Positions 19,908 through 29,704 of a stretch of 42,921 bases of DNA are shown piece after piece (the stretch's first letter is position 1; every line of letters begins with the position of its first letter). This DNA comes from Roseococcus sp. Its GTDB lineage: Bacteria; Pseudomonadota; Alphaproteobacteria; Acetobacterales; Acetobacteraceae. The DNA lies in NCBI RefSeq assembly GCF_019747315.1, contig NZ_JAIEQY010000139.1, positions 1-42,921 of the forward strand, read 5' to 3'. The notes beneath the pieces were generated by a model. It was given only the letters and a program-made list of their open reading frames with translations, was not told where the DNA came from and did not search any database. Made by a program: the position numbers and the translations under genes.

Positions 19908-19967
19908 ATGACGCAGCCCACCCCAATCCCCCGCCGGCCTTCGCCGGCCGCACGAAAGCCAGCCTGA
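19908..19967 (+). CDS. Proline-rich 19-residue leader ORF coupled to the downstream receptor-like gene
   Basis: ATG at 19908 follows a strong ribosome site (GGAAGGAG, 5 nt spacing). The 19-codon product [19 protein letters not shown] ends in TGA, overlapping the next gene's ATG as TGATG (19965-19969). The downstream start has no Shine-Dalgarno of its own, so its translation may depend on ribosomes finishing this leader. Six prolines in 19 residues could slow ribosomes, giving a way to regulate. It could also be only the natural 5' start region. An in-frame ATG at 19878 has no ribosome site. Confidence 0.5.
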   Translation: MTQPTPIPRRPSPAARKPA

Positions 19968-21217
19968 TGCCCCTCGACTCCTTGGCGCAGGCCTCAGGGC
20001 CCTCTTCGGCTGACACTGGCCCGGCCACCGCAGGGCCGCACCCTGCGGTGATTCCGCTGCTGCTGGCCGCGCTGGTCGGCTTGGCCATCCTGTGCGGCGG
20101 CGCGCTGCTGGGCGCCCCCGGATGGGGCGGCGCGCTTGGCGTCCTGGCGGCGCTGGGATGCGTCGCCGGGCGGCTGGGCGGCGCCACATCGCCGACCACC
20201 CTCGCGGTCGTGACCCCGCCGCCGCTCCCGCCCGCGCCTGCGGCCGGGCCCCTGCCGCCCACAGGCCAGATCGGGGCGGAGCTGCTGCGCTACCCCGAGA
20301 TCGGCGCCATCCTGCAGCGCCAGGTCGATGGCGCGATCGCCGATTCGGAGGCTGCGGCGCTGGCCAGCATCGGCCGGCTCGAGGCCCTGGTCGGCCTCGT
20401 GCATGACCAGACGGCCGAGCTTCAGGCCGCGGGCGAACGCTCCCGGACCATCACCGAGGGCGGCGCGCGCGACATCCTCATGATGCGCCAGGCGGTGGGC
20501 ACGCTGCGCGACCAGATCCGGCAACGCAGCGCCGAGGTCGCCGCCGACCGGTCCATCTACGAGCGCATCGCCGAGGAGACGAAGGGCTTCAGCACGGCCG
20601 TGGCCGCGATCACCGAGATCGCCGCGCAGACGCGGCTGCTGGCACTGAACGCAACCATCGAGGCCGCCCGCGCCGGCGAAGCGGGCAAGGGCTTCTCCGT
20701 GGTCGCGGACGAAGTTCGCAGCCTGGCGGCTGAGGCGGCCCGGGTGGCCGGCACGGTCGGCCAGGGCCTTGGCCGCCTCGATTCGCTCATGCGGCAGCGG
20801 CTGTCGGAGGCCGGGGACACCCAGGCCGAGGACGCGCTGCTGCACACGGCCGAGGCACAGGCCGCGGCGGCCGAGGCCGGCTTCGCGCAGCTTGCGGATG
20901 AGGCCCGCGCAACGCTTGGCGTGGCGCGTCAGAGCGGCGATGACATCGCCAGATCCGCCATGACGGCGATGAGCGCGGCGCAGGCGCAGGACATCGCCCG
21001 GCAGAGGCTTGAATCGGTCAACCAGGGCATCGAGCGGCTGGCCGCCCATGCCGGCCTCTTGGCAAAGGCGCTGGATGGCGAGGGGCCGGTGGCGACGGTC
21101 GAGGAGATGGTGCTGGCGGAGTTGCTGCGCGCCTATGTCATGCATTCGCAGCGGCTCGCCCATGCCGGCAGCGACAGCGCCCAGCCCCTCCCTGACGGTG
21201 GCATCACCTTGTTCTAG
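19967..21217 (+). CDS. Membrane-anchored methyl-accepting chemotaxis-like protein without sensor domain
   Basis: 416 residues. Two close membrane segments (about 28-50 and 52-70) are joined by a very short hairpin, so there is no periplasmic sensor. A Pro-rich linker (about 75-100) leads to helical coiled coil and a signalling tip with [38 protein letters not shown], matching the MCP consensus. The domain after the tip is short. No clear HAMP domain is visible. It is divergent from the che operon across 217 bp and translationally coupled to the leader ORF. It might sense membrane or intracellular signals (inference). Confidence 0.88.
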   Translation: MPLDSLAQASGPSSADTGPATAGPHPAVIPLLLAALVGLAILCGGALLGAPGWGGALGVLAALGCVAGRLGGATSPTTLAVVTPPPLPPAPAAGPLPPTGQIGAELLRYPEIGAILQRQVDGAIADSEAAALASIGRLEALVGLVHDQTAELQAAGERSRTITEGGARDILMMRQAVGTLRDQIRQRSAEVAADRSIYERIAEETKGFSTAVAAITEIAAQTRLLALNATIEAARAGEAGKGFSVVADEVRSLAAEAARVAGTVGQGLGRLDSLMRQRLSEAGDTQAEDALLHTAEAQAAAAEAGFAQLADEARATLGVARQSGDDIARSAMTAMSAAQAQDIARQRLESVNQGIERLAAHAGLLAKALDGEGPVATVEEMVLAELLRAYVMHSQRLAHAGSDSAQPLPDGGITLF

Positions 21218-21604
21218 CCGAGAGCCATCGGCCGCGACCTCGACGGCGGCCGATTGCCATGCCGCTGTGGGATGATCATGCGATACGGGTGCTGTCCCGC
21301 AGCCGGTTGGATCCTGTTTTTGCCGCTGAGGGGATGGAACCGGATTCCCATCTGCTCTGGATGCCGCGAGGCGCGTCCCATCGGCTGCGTCACCTTACCA
21401 TCGCCCGAGCATGGGCGGTGGGTCAGCCGGGAGTGGCGCGGATATCTCACGCGTCACGCCGTGCCAGCCCACTCGCAATCGATCACGTCCTTGGTGCACG
21501 ACGTCAACTGGCACCGAAAGCGGGTGCCCGGGCGCCCCGGGCAAAAGCGCCCTGTGACCTGGGCACGGATGGCGCCAATCGCCGCGTGCTGTCTGCCGCC
21601 CGCC
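21218..21604. other. Intergenic stretch with one hairpin and no gene recognised
   Basis: This 387-bp gap separates two converging genes. A perfect hairpin ATCGGCCGC/GCGGCCGAT with a ten-base loop lies at 21227-21254, nine bp after the receptor gene stop; it has no T-run but may help end transcription. Short open frames on both strands have no ribosome sites or family match. Nothing else was recognised. Confidence 0.5.
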
Positions 21605-24600
21605 TCAGAACCGCATCGCCACCGCCAGTGATCCGCCATGGCCGGTCAGGTGGGCGCTGTACTCGCCCTCATATTGCAGCCGCAGTTCCAGCCGGTCGGT
21701 CGCGAAGATCTGCGCCCCGGCCGTCACCCGCCCCACCACCTGGTCCGTCCGCACCACGCTCGAGAAACGCCCCGCAGCCGGGGCGATGGCCAGCCGGCTC
21801 TCCTGGCTCCAGCGCCCGTCGCTCAGCAGGCTCACCCCGGCCGAGGTGAAGAGACGCATCACCATCCCATTGGAGAGCGCCACGCGCCCACCCACTTCCA
21901 GCGCCGGCGTCAGCGCCGCCACCGTGCTCGACGCCGAAGCGACGTCGAGGTTGAGCACGCCCGCACCGCTCTCGCGAAAGGCGCTGCTGCGGGCATGCAC
22001 GAGGCTGAGGCTCAGCGAGGGCCGCAGGTAGAACTCCTCGCGCCCCAGGGTGTAGGTGGCGCGCAGCATGGCGCCGGCATTCAGCAGGGTGGGGCTGCCG
22101 CGCGCGATGGCACCGAAGCCCGGCAGCGTGATGGTCCGCGTATTGTTGAACTCGCCCCCGCCGCCGAACACCGCACCGGCCACCAGCCAGGGGCCGGTCT
22201 GGTATTTCATGGTCACCGCGGCGTAGCCCGCCTGGCCGCGGCCACTGTTCAGCCCCTCGGTCGTCGAGAGGCGCGAATTCTCATAGGCGATGGAGCCGCC
22301 CAGAAACCAGCCGCCGCCCAGCGCGCGCTGGCCGCCCGCCTGCCAGGTGGTGGAGTTGAGCCGGAAGCTCCCCAACCCATCGGCCGAGGCCTGGGCGGCG
22401 GTGCGGCCGGTCAGCCCGGCCCAGACGCATTCGCCCTCGGTCAGCATCGCGGTGGTGCCCTCGAATTGCGGGCAACTCATTGCGGCATTGGCGAAGGCCC
22501 GCGCGCTGGCGGCAACGCGCGCCCCGGGGGCCAGGCTGCCATTTGGCGAGACCTGCCGCAGGGCCGCGGCATAGGCGCCTTCGCCGCCCGCATCGGCGGT
22601 GTTGCCCAGGAGGGCGAAGAGCGGGCCGAGACCCGTGCCACCCGCATCCCAGGCGGCCTGCAGATGGCCGGCGACGGCCGCCGCATTGCGGCTGAGACCG
22701 TATCCGGCGGGCGTGAAATCGGCATTGGCCGAGACAGTGAAATCGCCGCGCTTGCGGTTCACATTGTAGCCAAAGATCGTGGTCTGCTCGCCCTGCACGG
22801 TGCCCGTGACGGGGCCGCTGACGGTGAGGAAGGGGAGTTCCACATTCGGCAGGACTGAGGTGAGCCGTGGCCGCACGCGCCCAGCCAGATCGGCCGCACC
22901 CTGCACTTCCATCACGTCGGAACGGCGGCCGGCGAAATCGGCATCGATCACCAGACGGCCGCTGGCGCGCTGGGTGAAGTCGCCGCTGACGCGCGTGATC
23001 CCGTGGCGCACCAGCGCGGCCACCTCGACGGTTCCACTGTTCACCAGCAGCTCCGCGTTCAGGGATGGGCCCGCATTGATCGTCCCCGCATTGGTGACGT
23101 TGCCGCCCACCGAGTAGGAGCCGGTGATCTGCCCTTGGTTGTTCACGCTGCCCTGCTGCATCAGGATCGCATTGCCCGATCCGGCCGAGACGCTGCCGCC
23201 GGGTTGGACCCAGATCAGGTTGGTGGGGCCAAGCCCATCCACCCAGATGCCGTAGCCCTTCTCCCCCGTGCCTCCCTGGATGGCGGCGGAGACATACACA
23301 TGCGTGACGGCTGGGTTCACGCTGCCCACCGCCTGCGCGAAAATACCGACAGAATTGGCGCCGGTGGCCAGGATGGGCGCGGTCTGCGTGATGTTGATGC
23401 CGCCCAGCACGTTGGCGCTGGTGCTCTGCGTCCCCGCCGTGACCTGCGTGCCATTCTGCACATAGATGCCACCGCCGCCGCCGATGCTCTGCGCCAGGAT
23501 GCCATAGGCAAAGTCACCCGTGGTGGTGATCGCCGTGGAGGAGGTGATGCTGACACCCTGGGTGTTGGTGTTGGTCGTCGTGCCCACGAAACTGCCGGAG
23601 CTCGTGCTCATCGTGGCCGGGCCGGTCGGCAGGCCGGAGATGCCGCCGCCGCCGCCGATGCTCTGCGCCACGATGCCATGCGCCCCCATGCCCGCCGTCT
23701 GGATCAGGCCACCCACGAGGTTCAGGGTGACAGGGCCGCCCTCCGCCGCGCTCGCTGGCATGCTGGTGCCGCCGACCGTGTTCGTCACGGTCGAGCTCAG
23801 GCTGGGCGTGAAGCCAAAGCCGCCGCCGCCGCCGATGCTCTGGGCCAGGATTCCATAGGCATTGGCACCCAGCGTCTGGATATTGGGTGTGAAGGTGTCG
23901 AGCTGCACCCGACCGCCCGAGCCGGCGGCGCCGCTTGATCCGCCCACATTCAGGCTGGTCGTGCCGGTGAAGCGCCCCGCGCCGAGCGAGAGCGAGCTGC
24001 CCGCGCCCGTCATGCCGCCACCGCCGCCGATGGATTGCAGCACCATGCCGACCCCGACATCGCCCTGCGTGGAGATCGTCGTCGTCCCGGTCACGTAGAT
24101 TTGGCTGCCATTGCCGCCGGTGCCGCCGCTGCCGCTGCCAGCGCCGCCCAGGTTGAAGTTGAGGAGCGATGAGGTGGAGCCATCCACGCCGGTGCCGCCG
24201 CCGCCGCCGATGCTCTGCGCCAGCACACCGAAGGCGGCATAGCCGGTGCGGGTGCCGGCCGCGGTCGTGGCTCCGGTGGAGATGCTGCTGCCGGGATTGA
24301 ACGTCAGGTTGACGCTGTCGCCCGCCCCGCCCCCACCACCAACGCCGCCAACCGCCACATTGCCCTGCAAGCCGAAGGCGCTGCTGCCGGAGGCCGCCAC
24401 ACCCCCCATGCCGCCACCGCCGCCGATGCTCTGCGCCACCAGGCCATGCGACCAATCGCCCTGCGTGGTAATGGAACCTGACTGGGTGTAGTTCACGGTA
24501 AACCCGGCACCCGCAACGCCGCCCCGCCCGCCCACGGAAAGGTTGGCACCCAGGCCACCGGGCACATTGCGCTCCACGATGTCGCTGGCAAGCTCGCGCA

Positions 24601-27600
24601 GCTTCGTCCCCAGCGAGATGGGATTGTCGGACGAAGCCTCCGAACCGGCCGAGCCGCCAATGCCACCGCCGCCGCCCAGGCTTTGCAGGACCACGCCCGG
24701 CGCATCGCTGCCGGAGGTGAGGACCTGGCCATCCACCGTCATCCTGACCTGGCCGCCATTGCCGCCGCCGCCGCCCCTGGCGCCCACGCTGATGTTCAGG
24801 CTGGCGGCCGGCGAGAAGGTGGTGCCATTGCCGATCGTGTAGGAGCCGCCCAGGTTGACGGTGCTGCCCTGCGATGTGCCGCCACCGCCGCCGATGGACT
24901 GCGCCACCACCCCCAGCGCGCTCGCGCCATAGGTCTGGACGATGGATTGCGCGCCGACCGTGCCGGTCACCGTGTTGCCGATTCCACCGGTGCCGCCGGT
25001 GCCGCCCACGCCGATGGCGAGATTGACACTGCGCGTGCTGCCCAGTGCGGCGGTGGTGGAGGAACCGACGCCGCCATTGCCACCGCCACCGCCGATGCTC
25101 TGCATCACCAAGCCATTGGCGTAATCGCCCACGGTCAGGATGGTGGCGCCATTGAGGGTTGCCGTGACCGCGCCGCCCGAACCGCCCGATTGGCCACTGC
25201 CGCCCAGCGTGACCGCCGCCGTCAGGCTGATGCTATTGGGCCCGTTGGCGGCCTCGGCATCGCCGGGGGGCGGGTAGCTTCCCGCCGCGGTGAGGACGCG
25301 TCCGTAACTGAAGGTCGCCGCCATGGCGGAGGAATCGCCGCCCGCGCCGCCACCGCCACCGATGGATTGCAGCAGGACGCCGTGCGAACCCTGGCCCTGC
25401 GTCGTGATGCTGTTGATGGTGGCGCTGCTGCCGTTGGTCGTGAAGGACACGGCGCCGCCAGCCCCGGCCGTGCCGCCGGACCCGCCCACGGACTCAGCGA
25501 TGGAGACCGCAACGGTGTTGCCGTCCGACCCAGGGATGATGACGCCCACTGCCACGGCCTGTGCCGCGGCCGAGCCACCAATGCCGCCGCCGCCGCCGAT
25601 GCTCTGCGCGACGATGCCATGGGCATCCACCGGGTTTTGATTGGTGCTCGCCCGCGTGGCTTGCCCCGTCGCGATGGAAATGCCCGAGAGGTCGAGCGTG
25701 ACAGCGCCACCCGTGCCACCGCTGCCGCCTGAGCCGCCGACCGCATGCGCGACGGCGAAGGCCAGGCTGCCGCTCTGCGCATAGCCGCTGCCGCCCGTGC
25801 CGCCGCCACCGCCAATGCTCTGCGCCACCATGCCGATGGCGTTGGAGCCGGAGAGGGCGATGTTCCCGCCGGTCGTGCTCAGGTTGGTCGCGCCACCATT
25901 CCCCCCGGCGCCGGCGCTACCGCCGATGGCCACCGTGACCACGGCGCCTTGCGTGGACGCGTTGCCGCCATTGCCGCCGCCGCCACCGATGGATTGCGCC
26001 ACAATGCCATGCGCCAGCTGGCCCTGCGTGGTGATGCTGCCGCTCATGTTGACCGTGGTGGTATCGGCATTGCCGCCGCCCGTGCCGGTGCCACCGACCG
26101 AGCCGAGGACGCCCTTCGCATCGCCGCCATTGCCGCCGCCGCCGCCGATGGATTGCGCCAGGATGCCGATGCTGCCCTGGCCTTGCGTTGCGATGCTGCC
26201 CGAATGCGTGACCGTCGCCAGACTGCCATTGGCCGCGGCGGCACTTGAGCCGCCCACGGTGAAGACGGAGCCATCCACACTGCCGGCCGAACCGGAGGCC
26301 CCGCCAATGGACTGCGCCTGGATGCCCAGCGCGCTGACGCCCGAGGTGTTGATGACCCCGGTGTTGGTGATGGTGGCCGTGCCGGTCAGGCCGCTCGCGC
26401 CGCCCGAGCCGGAAGGCGCATAGATGAAGCCCGCGCCATTGCCGCCATCGCCGCCCGCGCCGGTGATGGATTGGGCCACCAGGCCATGCGCGTAATCGCC
26501 GCGCGTGGTGACCTGCGCCCCGCTGGTGATGGTGACATTGCCGCTATTGCCGCCCGGCCCGCCATCGGGCGGGCTGCTCACGATCCCGCCTGAGGAACTC
26601 GTGACGCTGCCCGGGCCACCCGCGCCACCCACGCTGCGCGCGGCAACGCCACTGGCGCTGGCGCCACTCGTGGTCACGCTGCTGCCACTGGCCAGGTTCA
26701 CGGTCACGTTATAGGCGCCACCACCCGGCCCACCATTGCCGGTGCCGGCACCGGCATCCACATTCACCGCGCCGCCCATGCCACCGGCACCGCCGATCGA
26801 GGAGGCGAGAATGCCGAAAGCGGCCGCCGCGCCGGGTATGGCAGGGGGGGTGGTGGTCGTCGAAGCGGTGGAGGATGCAGGGCCGCCGGTCGTGGTGATG
26901 ACCGTGCCGGCATTGATGTTCACCGTCACCGGGGCGGCTTGCCCGCCGGAGCCGCCCGGGCCGGATTGTCCCTCGCCCGCAGCCACATCGCCGCCATTGC
27001 CCCCCGCGCCGCCCTGGGCCAGCGCCAGCACGCCAACGGCCTGCTGCCCGGAGGTGGTGATGCGGGCACCCGTGGCATCAATCCGGATGGGGCTATTATT
27101 GCCACCACCCCCGCCCACACCGCCCCTGGCCGCGGGTTCCAGGGCCTGCTCATATTTCAGGCCAGTGCCGCCCGCGCCGCCCCGGCTGATGACGGCCACC
27201 GCCGGCGCATCGCTGCCCGTCGTGGAGATCGCGGCATTGGTGATCGTGATCTGCGCGGCGTTGGTCGAGGTGTTGTAGTAGCCGGTGCTGCCGCCATCCC
27301 CGGCCTTGCTGTTGTTCTGGCCCACACCGCTGCTGCCGCCGGCCCCACCCTGGGCCAGGGCAAGCACGCCGATCGTCTGCGCCCCATTGGCCTGGATTGT
27401 GACGGCATCGAGCACCGTCACCGAGGCGGTGGTGGCCGAGCCACCCAAGCCGCCCGTGGAGGAATCATAGCCAGCCCCCCCCACGCCACCCAGGCTGATC
27501 GAAGCGACCGCCGCCGAGAGCGGAATGGTGGTGAGGCCACTGACGGCTGAGGTGCTGAGCGTCACGGTCAGCGGCTGGCCCAGGCCGCCCACCGTCACCG

Positions 27601-28648
27601 CCGCTGTGTTCGCATTGCCGCCAGAGCCGCCATCATTGCCGCTATTGACGGACATATTGCCCGCGCCCCCCTGGCTGCGCGCATGCAGCGCGAAGCCGCC
27701 CGGCGTTGCGGTGGGCGTGGCCGGCGTGAAGGCGACGGGCGCGCCCCAGACGAAGGCCACGTTGATATTGCCGGTATTGGTGGCGCTGGCCGCCAGCGAG
27801 GCGCCGCCCGGCTGCCCATCATTGCCCGTGCCACCCGCACCGCCCAGCGAGCGCGCCCCCGCCCCCCAATAGCCCGTCCCGATCACCGGCTGATTGAAGG
27901 ACACGTTGATGGTGCCGGAATTGGTGAGCGTCGCCACATTGCCCGATGCACCCGCCCGGCCATTCTGATTGTGGTAGGTCGGGTTGCCGTTCTGGTCCGG
28001 CCCCATGGAGGTCACGTTGCCGCCGGCGCCGCCGATGCTGTCAACCAGCAACGCCGCCCCCGAGACCAGCGTGCTCGTTGGACCGCTGCCCTCCTGGTTG
28101 ACCGTGATGGTGGCGATGTTGTTGAGCGTGGCCGTGCCGGAATTGGCGGCAGCACCGCCATCATGCTTCGCGTTGGTATTCGTGTAGTTGCCACCGTTGC
28201 CGCCGATGGCGGCCCCATAGACGGCATTGGCGGCGCTGGTGCCTTCCAGAAACACCAGGTTCGTGAGCGTCACCGCGCCATTGTTCTGCAGAACAAGATT
28301 GCCAGAGGGGTAGCCCCCGGGGGCGTCATTATCCGTGGAATTGGAGCCGGGCGATCCATTGGCGATGCTCTGCAAGGCGCCCAGGAACGTCGCATATTGG
28401 GAGGGTGCTACGCTGAAGGTGCCGTTGTTGGTGAGATTGACCGGCGATGAGCTGAATGCCTGCCCCTGAAAGGGCTGGGAGTAGAAGCCGCTGGGAATGG
28501 TACAATCCCCCGCCGCGGCGGGGTTGCAGCCCTGCGCCTGGGCCGGCTCCATGTTTGGGGCGGCGAGCAGGCCCGTGGAGATGACAAGCACCTGGCGGAC
28601 CTTGCGGCTGGCGTGGCGGCGCATGCGCTTCTGACCGGGCTTCTTCAT
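21605..28648 (-). CDS. Giant autotransporter (type Va) with Gly-rich repeat passenger
   Basis: 2,347 residues from the ATG at 28648, which has GGAGGA nine bases upstream; a start at 28681 is unsupported. A long signal region (MKKPGQKRMRRHASRKVRQ then hydrophobic LVISTGLLAA, cut near AQA-QG) is followed by a passenger of about 1,950 residues with at least 14 copies of a QSIGGGGG-type turn and looser GGAGG forms, alternating with Val/Thr/Ser strands, as in beta-helical passengers. The last 280 residues, from about WAGLTGRTAAQASADG, form the beta-barrel translocator and end in AMRF with the terminal Phe required for outer-membrane insertion. Likely a surface adhesin or aggregation factor. No protease triad was spotted. 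An IS3 remnant lies directly upstream. Confidence 0.93.
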   Translation of the reverse strand: MKKPGQKRMRRHASRKVRQVLVISTGLLAAPNMEPAQAQGCNPAAAGDCTIPSGFYSQPFQGQAFSSSPVNLTNNGTFSVAPSQYATFLGALQSIANGSPGSNSTDNDAPGGYPSGNLVLQNNGAVTLTNLVFLEGTSAANAVYGAAIGGNGGNYTNTNAKHDGGAAANSGTATLNNIATITVNQEGSGPTSTLVSGAALLVDSIGGAGGNVTSMGPDQNGNPTYHNQNGRAGASGNVATLTNSGTINVSFNQPVIGTGYWGAGARSLGGAGGTGNDGQPGGASLAASATNTGNINVAFVWGAPVAFTPATPTATPGGFALHARSQGGAGNMSVNSGNDGGSGGNANTAAVTVGGLGQPLTVTLSTSAVSGLTTIPLSAAVASISLGGVGGAGYDSSTGGLGGSATTASVTVLDAVTIQANGAQTIGVLALAQGGAGGSSGVGQNNSKAGDGGSTGYYNTSTNAAQITITNAAISTTGSDAPAVAVISRGGAGGTGLKYEQALEPAARGGVGGGGGNNSPIRIDATGARITTSGQQAVGVLALAQGGAGGNGGDVAAGEGQSGPGGSGGQAAPVTVNINAGTVITTTGGPASSTASTTTTPPAIPGAAAAFGILASSIGGAGGMGGAVNVDAGAGTGNGGPGGGAYNVTVNLASGSSVTTSGASASGVAARSVGGAGGPGSVTSSSGGIVSSPPDGGPGGNSGNVTITSGAQVTTRGDYAHGLVAQSITGAGGDGGNGAGFIYAPSGSGGASGLTGTATITNTGVINTSGVSALGIQAQSIGGASGSAGSVDGSVFTVGGSSAAAANGSLATVTHSGSIATQGQGSIGILAQSIGGGGGNGGDAKGVLGSVGGTGTGGGNADTTTVNMSGSITTQGQLAHGIVAQSIGGGGGNGGNASTQGAVVTVAIGGSAGAGGNGGATNLSTTGGNIALSGSNAIGMVAQSIGGGGGTGGSGYAQSGSLAFAVAHAVGGSGGSGGTGGAVTLDLSGISIATGQATRASTNQNPVDAHGIVAQSIGGGGGIGGSAAAQAVAVGVIIPGSDGNTVAVSIAESVGGSGGTAGAGGAVSFTTNGSSATINSITTQGQGSHGVLLQSIGGGGGAGGDSSAMAATFSYGRVLTAAGSYPPPGDAEAANGPNSISLTAAVTLGGSGQSGGSGGAVTATLNGATILTVGDYANGLVMQSIGGGGGNGGVGSSTTAALGSTRSVNLAIGVGGTGGTGGIGNTVTGTVGAQSIVQTYGASALGVVAQSIGGGGGTSQGSTVNLGGSYTIGNGTTFSPAASLNISVGARGGGGGNGGQVRMTVDGQVLTSGSDAPGVVLQSLGGGGGIGGSAGSEASSDNPISLGTKLRELASDIVERNVPGGLGANLSVGGRGGVAGAGFTVNYTQSGSITTQGDWSHGLVAQSIGGGGGMGGVAASGSSAFGLQGNVAVGGVGGGGGAGDSVNLTFNPGSSISTGATTAAGTRTGYAAFGVLAQSIGGGGGTGVDGSTSSLLNFNLGGAGSGSGGTGGNGSQIYVTGTTTISTQGDVGVGMVLQSIGGGGGMTGAGSSLSLGAGRFTGTTSLNVGGSSGAAGSGGRVQLDTFTPNIQTLGANAYGILAQSIGGGGGFGFTPSLSSTVTNTVGGTSMPASAAEGGPVTLNLVGGLIQTAGMGAHGIVAQSIGGGGGISGLPTGPATMSTSSGSFVGTTTNTNTQGVSITSSTAITTTGDFAYGILAQSIGGGGGIYVQNGTQVTAGTQSTSANVLGGINITQTAPILATGANSVGIFAQAVGSVNPAVTHVYVSAAIQGGTGEKGYGIWVDGLGPTNLIWVQPGGSVSAGSGNAILMQQGSVNNQGQITGSYSVGGNVTNAGTINAGPSLNAELLVNSGTVEVAALVRHGITRVSGDFTQRASGRLVIDADFAGRRSDVMEVQGAADLAGRVRPRLTSVLPNVELPFLTVSGPVTGTVQGEQTTIFGYNVNRKRGDFTVSANADFTPAGYGLSRNAAAVAGHLQAAWDAGGTGLGPLFALLGNTADAGGEGAYAAALRQVSPNGSLAPGARVAASARAFANAAMSCPQFEGTTAMLTEGECVWAGLTGRTAAQASADGLGSFRLNSTTWQAGGQRALGGGWFLGGSIAYENSRLSTTEGLNSGRGQAGYAAVTMKYQTGPWLVAGAVFGGGGEFNNTRTITLPGFGAIARGSPTLLNAGAMLRATYTLGREEFYLRPSLSLSLVHARSSAFRESGAGVLNLDVASASSTVAALTPALEVGGRVALSNGMVMRLFTSAGVSLLSDGRWSQESRLAIAPAAGRFSSVVRTDQVVGRVTAGAQIFATDRLELRLQYEGEYSAHLTGHGGSLAVAMRF
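23460..26170 (-). repeat. In-gene tandem-like repeats encoding QSIGGGGG turns
   Basis: On the plus strand the motif ccgccgccgccgatg-ctctgcgcc and close variants recurs about 14 times, at intervals of roughly 160-270 bp. Read on the minus strand each encodes GlnSerIleGly followed by a run of Gly. Spacing varies, so the repeats are units of a protein fold, not exact tandem DNA copies. Degenerate units (GGAGG) continue to about 28050. Confidence 0.85.
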
Positions 28649-28869
28649 CAAGCTTTTCCTCCAGCCGCGGCAGCGTGGCACCGCGTCATGGCGGGCACGC
28701 TTCGCATTTCATCCTTGCGGTCAGGATCGTGCCGGACAGAGCCGGCCGCCATTGCGCGCTGGCCCAAATCCTGTCCATGAGGGAAGGTTAGGTTCAATCC
28801 ATGCGATGTGCCAGACATCTTGCGCGACCAAAACAGGGTGCATTGTGACCGGGTGATGGGCCCCTGATT

Positions 28870-29149
28870 CGAAGTTGATGGGCAAGGGTGTCGGCGGCCA
28901 CGCCTTCGGGCTGGCGCGCAGCCACGGCCATGTCGAAGGCATCCATGATCAGGCCGTGTGCAAGCTGTTGCCCATGGCCCGGCCGGTGATCCTGCGGGAC
29001 CAGACATCCAGCAAGACTGCGGGGCAGAGACATCCCGCTTCAGTCGGCACATGGGCGATTTCGGCCACCCAGAGCGGGCCCATACGCAGCAGCCGCGCGA
29101 CGCGTTTGCGGGCGATAACGACCCCTTCCTCGCAGAGTTGGACCGGCAT
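28870..29149 (-). pseudogene. Decayed IS3-family transposase (orfB) fragment
   Basis: On the minus strand, from 29149, the product reads ARKRVARLLR, then PLWVAEIAHVPTEAGCL, then LLDVWSRRITGRAMGNSLHTA, which matches the IS3 OrfB (rve) consensus RKRVARLMR ... WVADITYVPTWAGFLY ... VLDVWSRRIVGWAMG. Loss of one base near 28950 then shifts frame, and the continuation LIMDAFDMAVAARQPEG appears in the next frame. The catalytic Asp of the DITYVPT motif is changed (EIAHVPT). Neither orfA, the C-terminal part nor terminal repeats are seen, so it is a dead remnant. It sits just upstream of the autotransporter gene. Confidence 0.8.
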
Positions 29150-29305
29150 GCTCGGCGCCCCGCATGGGCCGCGGGAGGCCTCCTCCGGTCGTGCCCTCAG
29201 GGTGGCAAGAGCGACGGGGCGACACCAGCTCCCAAGCGGCCGCGCCCGGCAGCGATATTGAGGATCAAATTGGTCAATGAAGCCAGGACGACCAAAACGG
29301 CAGTG

Positions 29306-29701
29306 TCACGGTCCAGCTTCGCCAGACTTGCCCAAAGCCTCCTCCTCCAGGCGTTCCCTGGCGCGCACCGCGTCCTGGATTGCCGCCACCGCGACGCCGG
29401 CGACGAGGCCCGAGGTGACAACTCCCATGATGCCGATCACCGCCGCGATGACGCGTGTGCTCAGCCGGGAGGGCACAAGATCACCGTAGCCAATGGTCAG
29501 GGCCGTCACATAAGCGAAGTAGAGGCCCTGTCCCATGCCCCAGCCCTCCACGGCGCCAACCAGGGCGCCCAGCCCTGCCACGAGCAACAGCAAGCCGGAA
29601 AAGATCGGCCAGAGGAGGCGCACTCCTCTGTGGAAGGCCGTGAGGAAGGTGCGGCGCATCTCCCGGTCGCGTGCTGACAGCGCCGCGCGTGGCTCTGCCA
29701 T
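29306..29701 (-). CDS. Two-TM potassium channel subunit
   Basis: 131 residues with the layout of a minimal K+ channel. A basic N-terminus is followed by TM1 (about 28-50), a pore helix and selectivity filter TIGYGD (69-74) in YFAYVTALTIGYGDLVP, then TM2 (about 82-108) with the hinge glycines and a charged C-terminal tail. No RCK or nucleotide-binding domain is attached. Four subunits would form an inner-membrane channel. It lies three bp after the CAX antiporter gene on the same strand, so the two are co-expressed. Confidence 0.9.
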   Translation of the reverse strand: MAEPRAALSARDREMRRTFLTAFHRGVRLLWPIFSGLLLLVAGLGALVGAVEGWGMGQGLYFAYVTALTIGYGDLVPSRLSTRVIAAVIGIMGVVTSGLVAGVAVAAIQDAVRARERLEEEALGKSGEAGP

Positions 29702-29704
29702 CTG

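Noticed and set aside
21259-21849. Plus-strand open frame of about 200 codons between the receptor-like gene and the autotransporter
   Set aside because: Its 3' half is antisense to the autotransporter barrel, there is no ribosome site, and the product is low complexity.
23460-26170. Regularly spaced ccgccgccgccgatg repeats considered as a CRISPR array
   Set aside because: Intervals vary from about 160 to 270 bp, are multiples of three, and the units encode Gly turns in an intact protein; no cas genes nearby.
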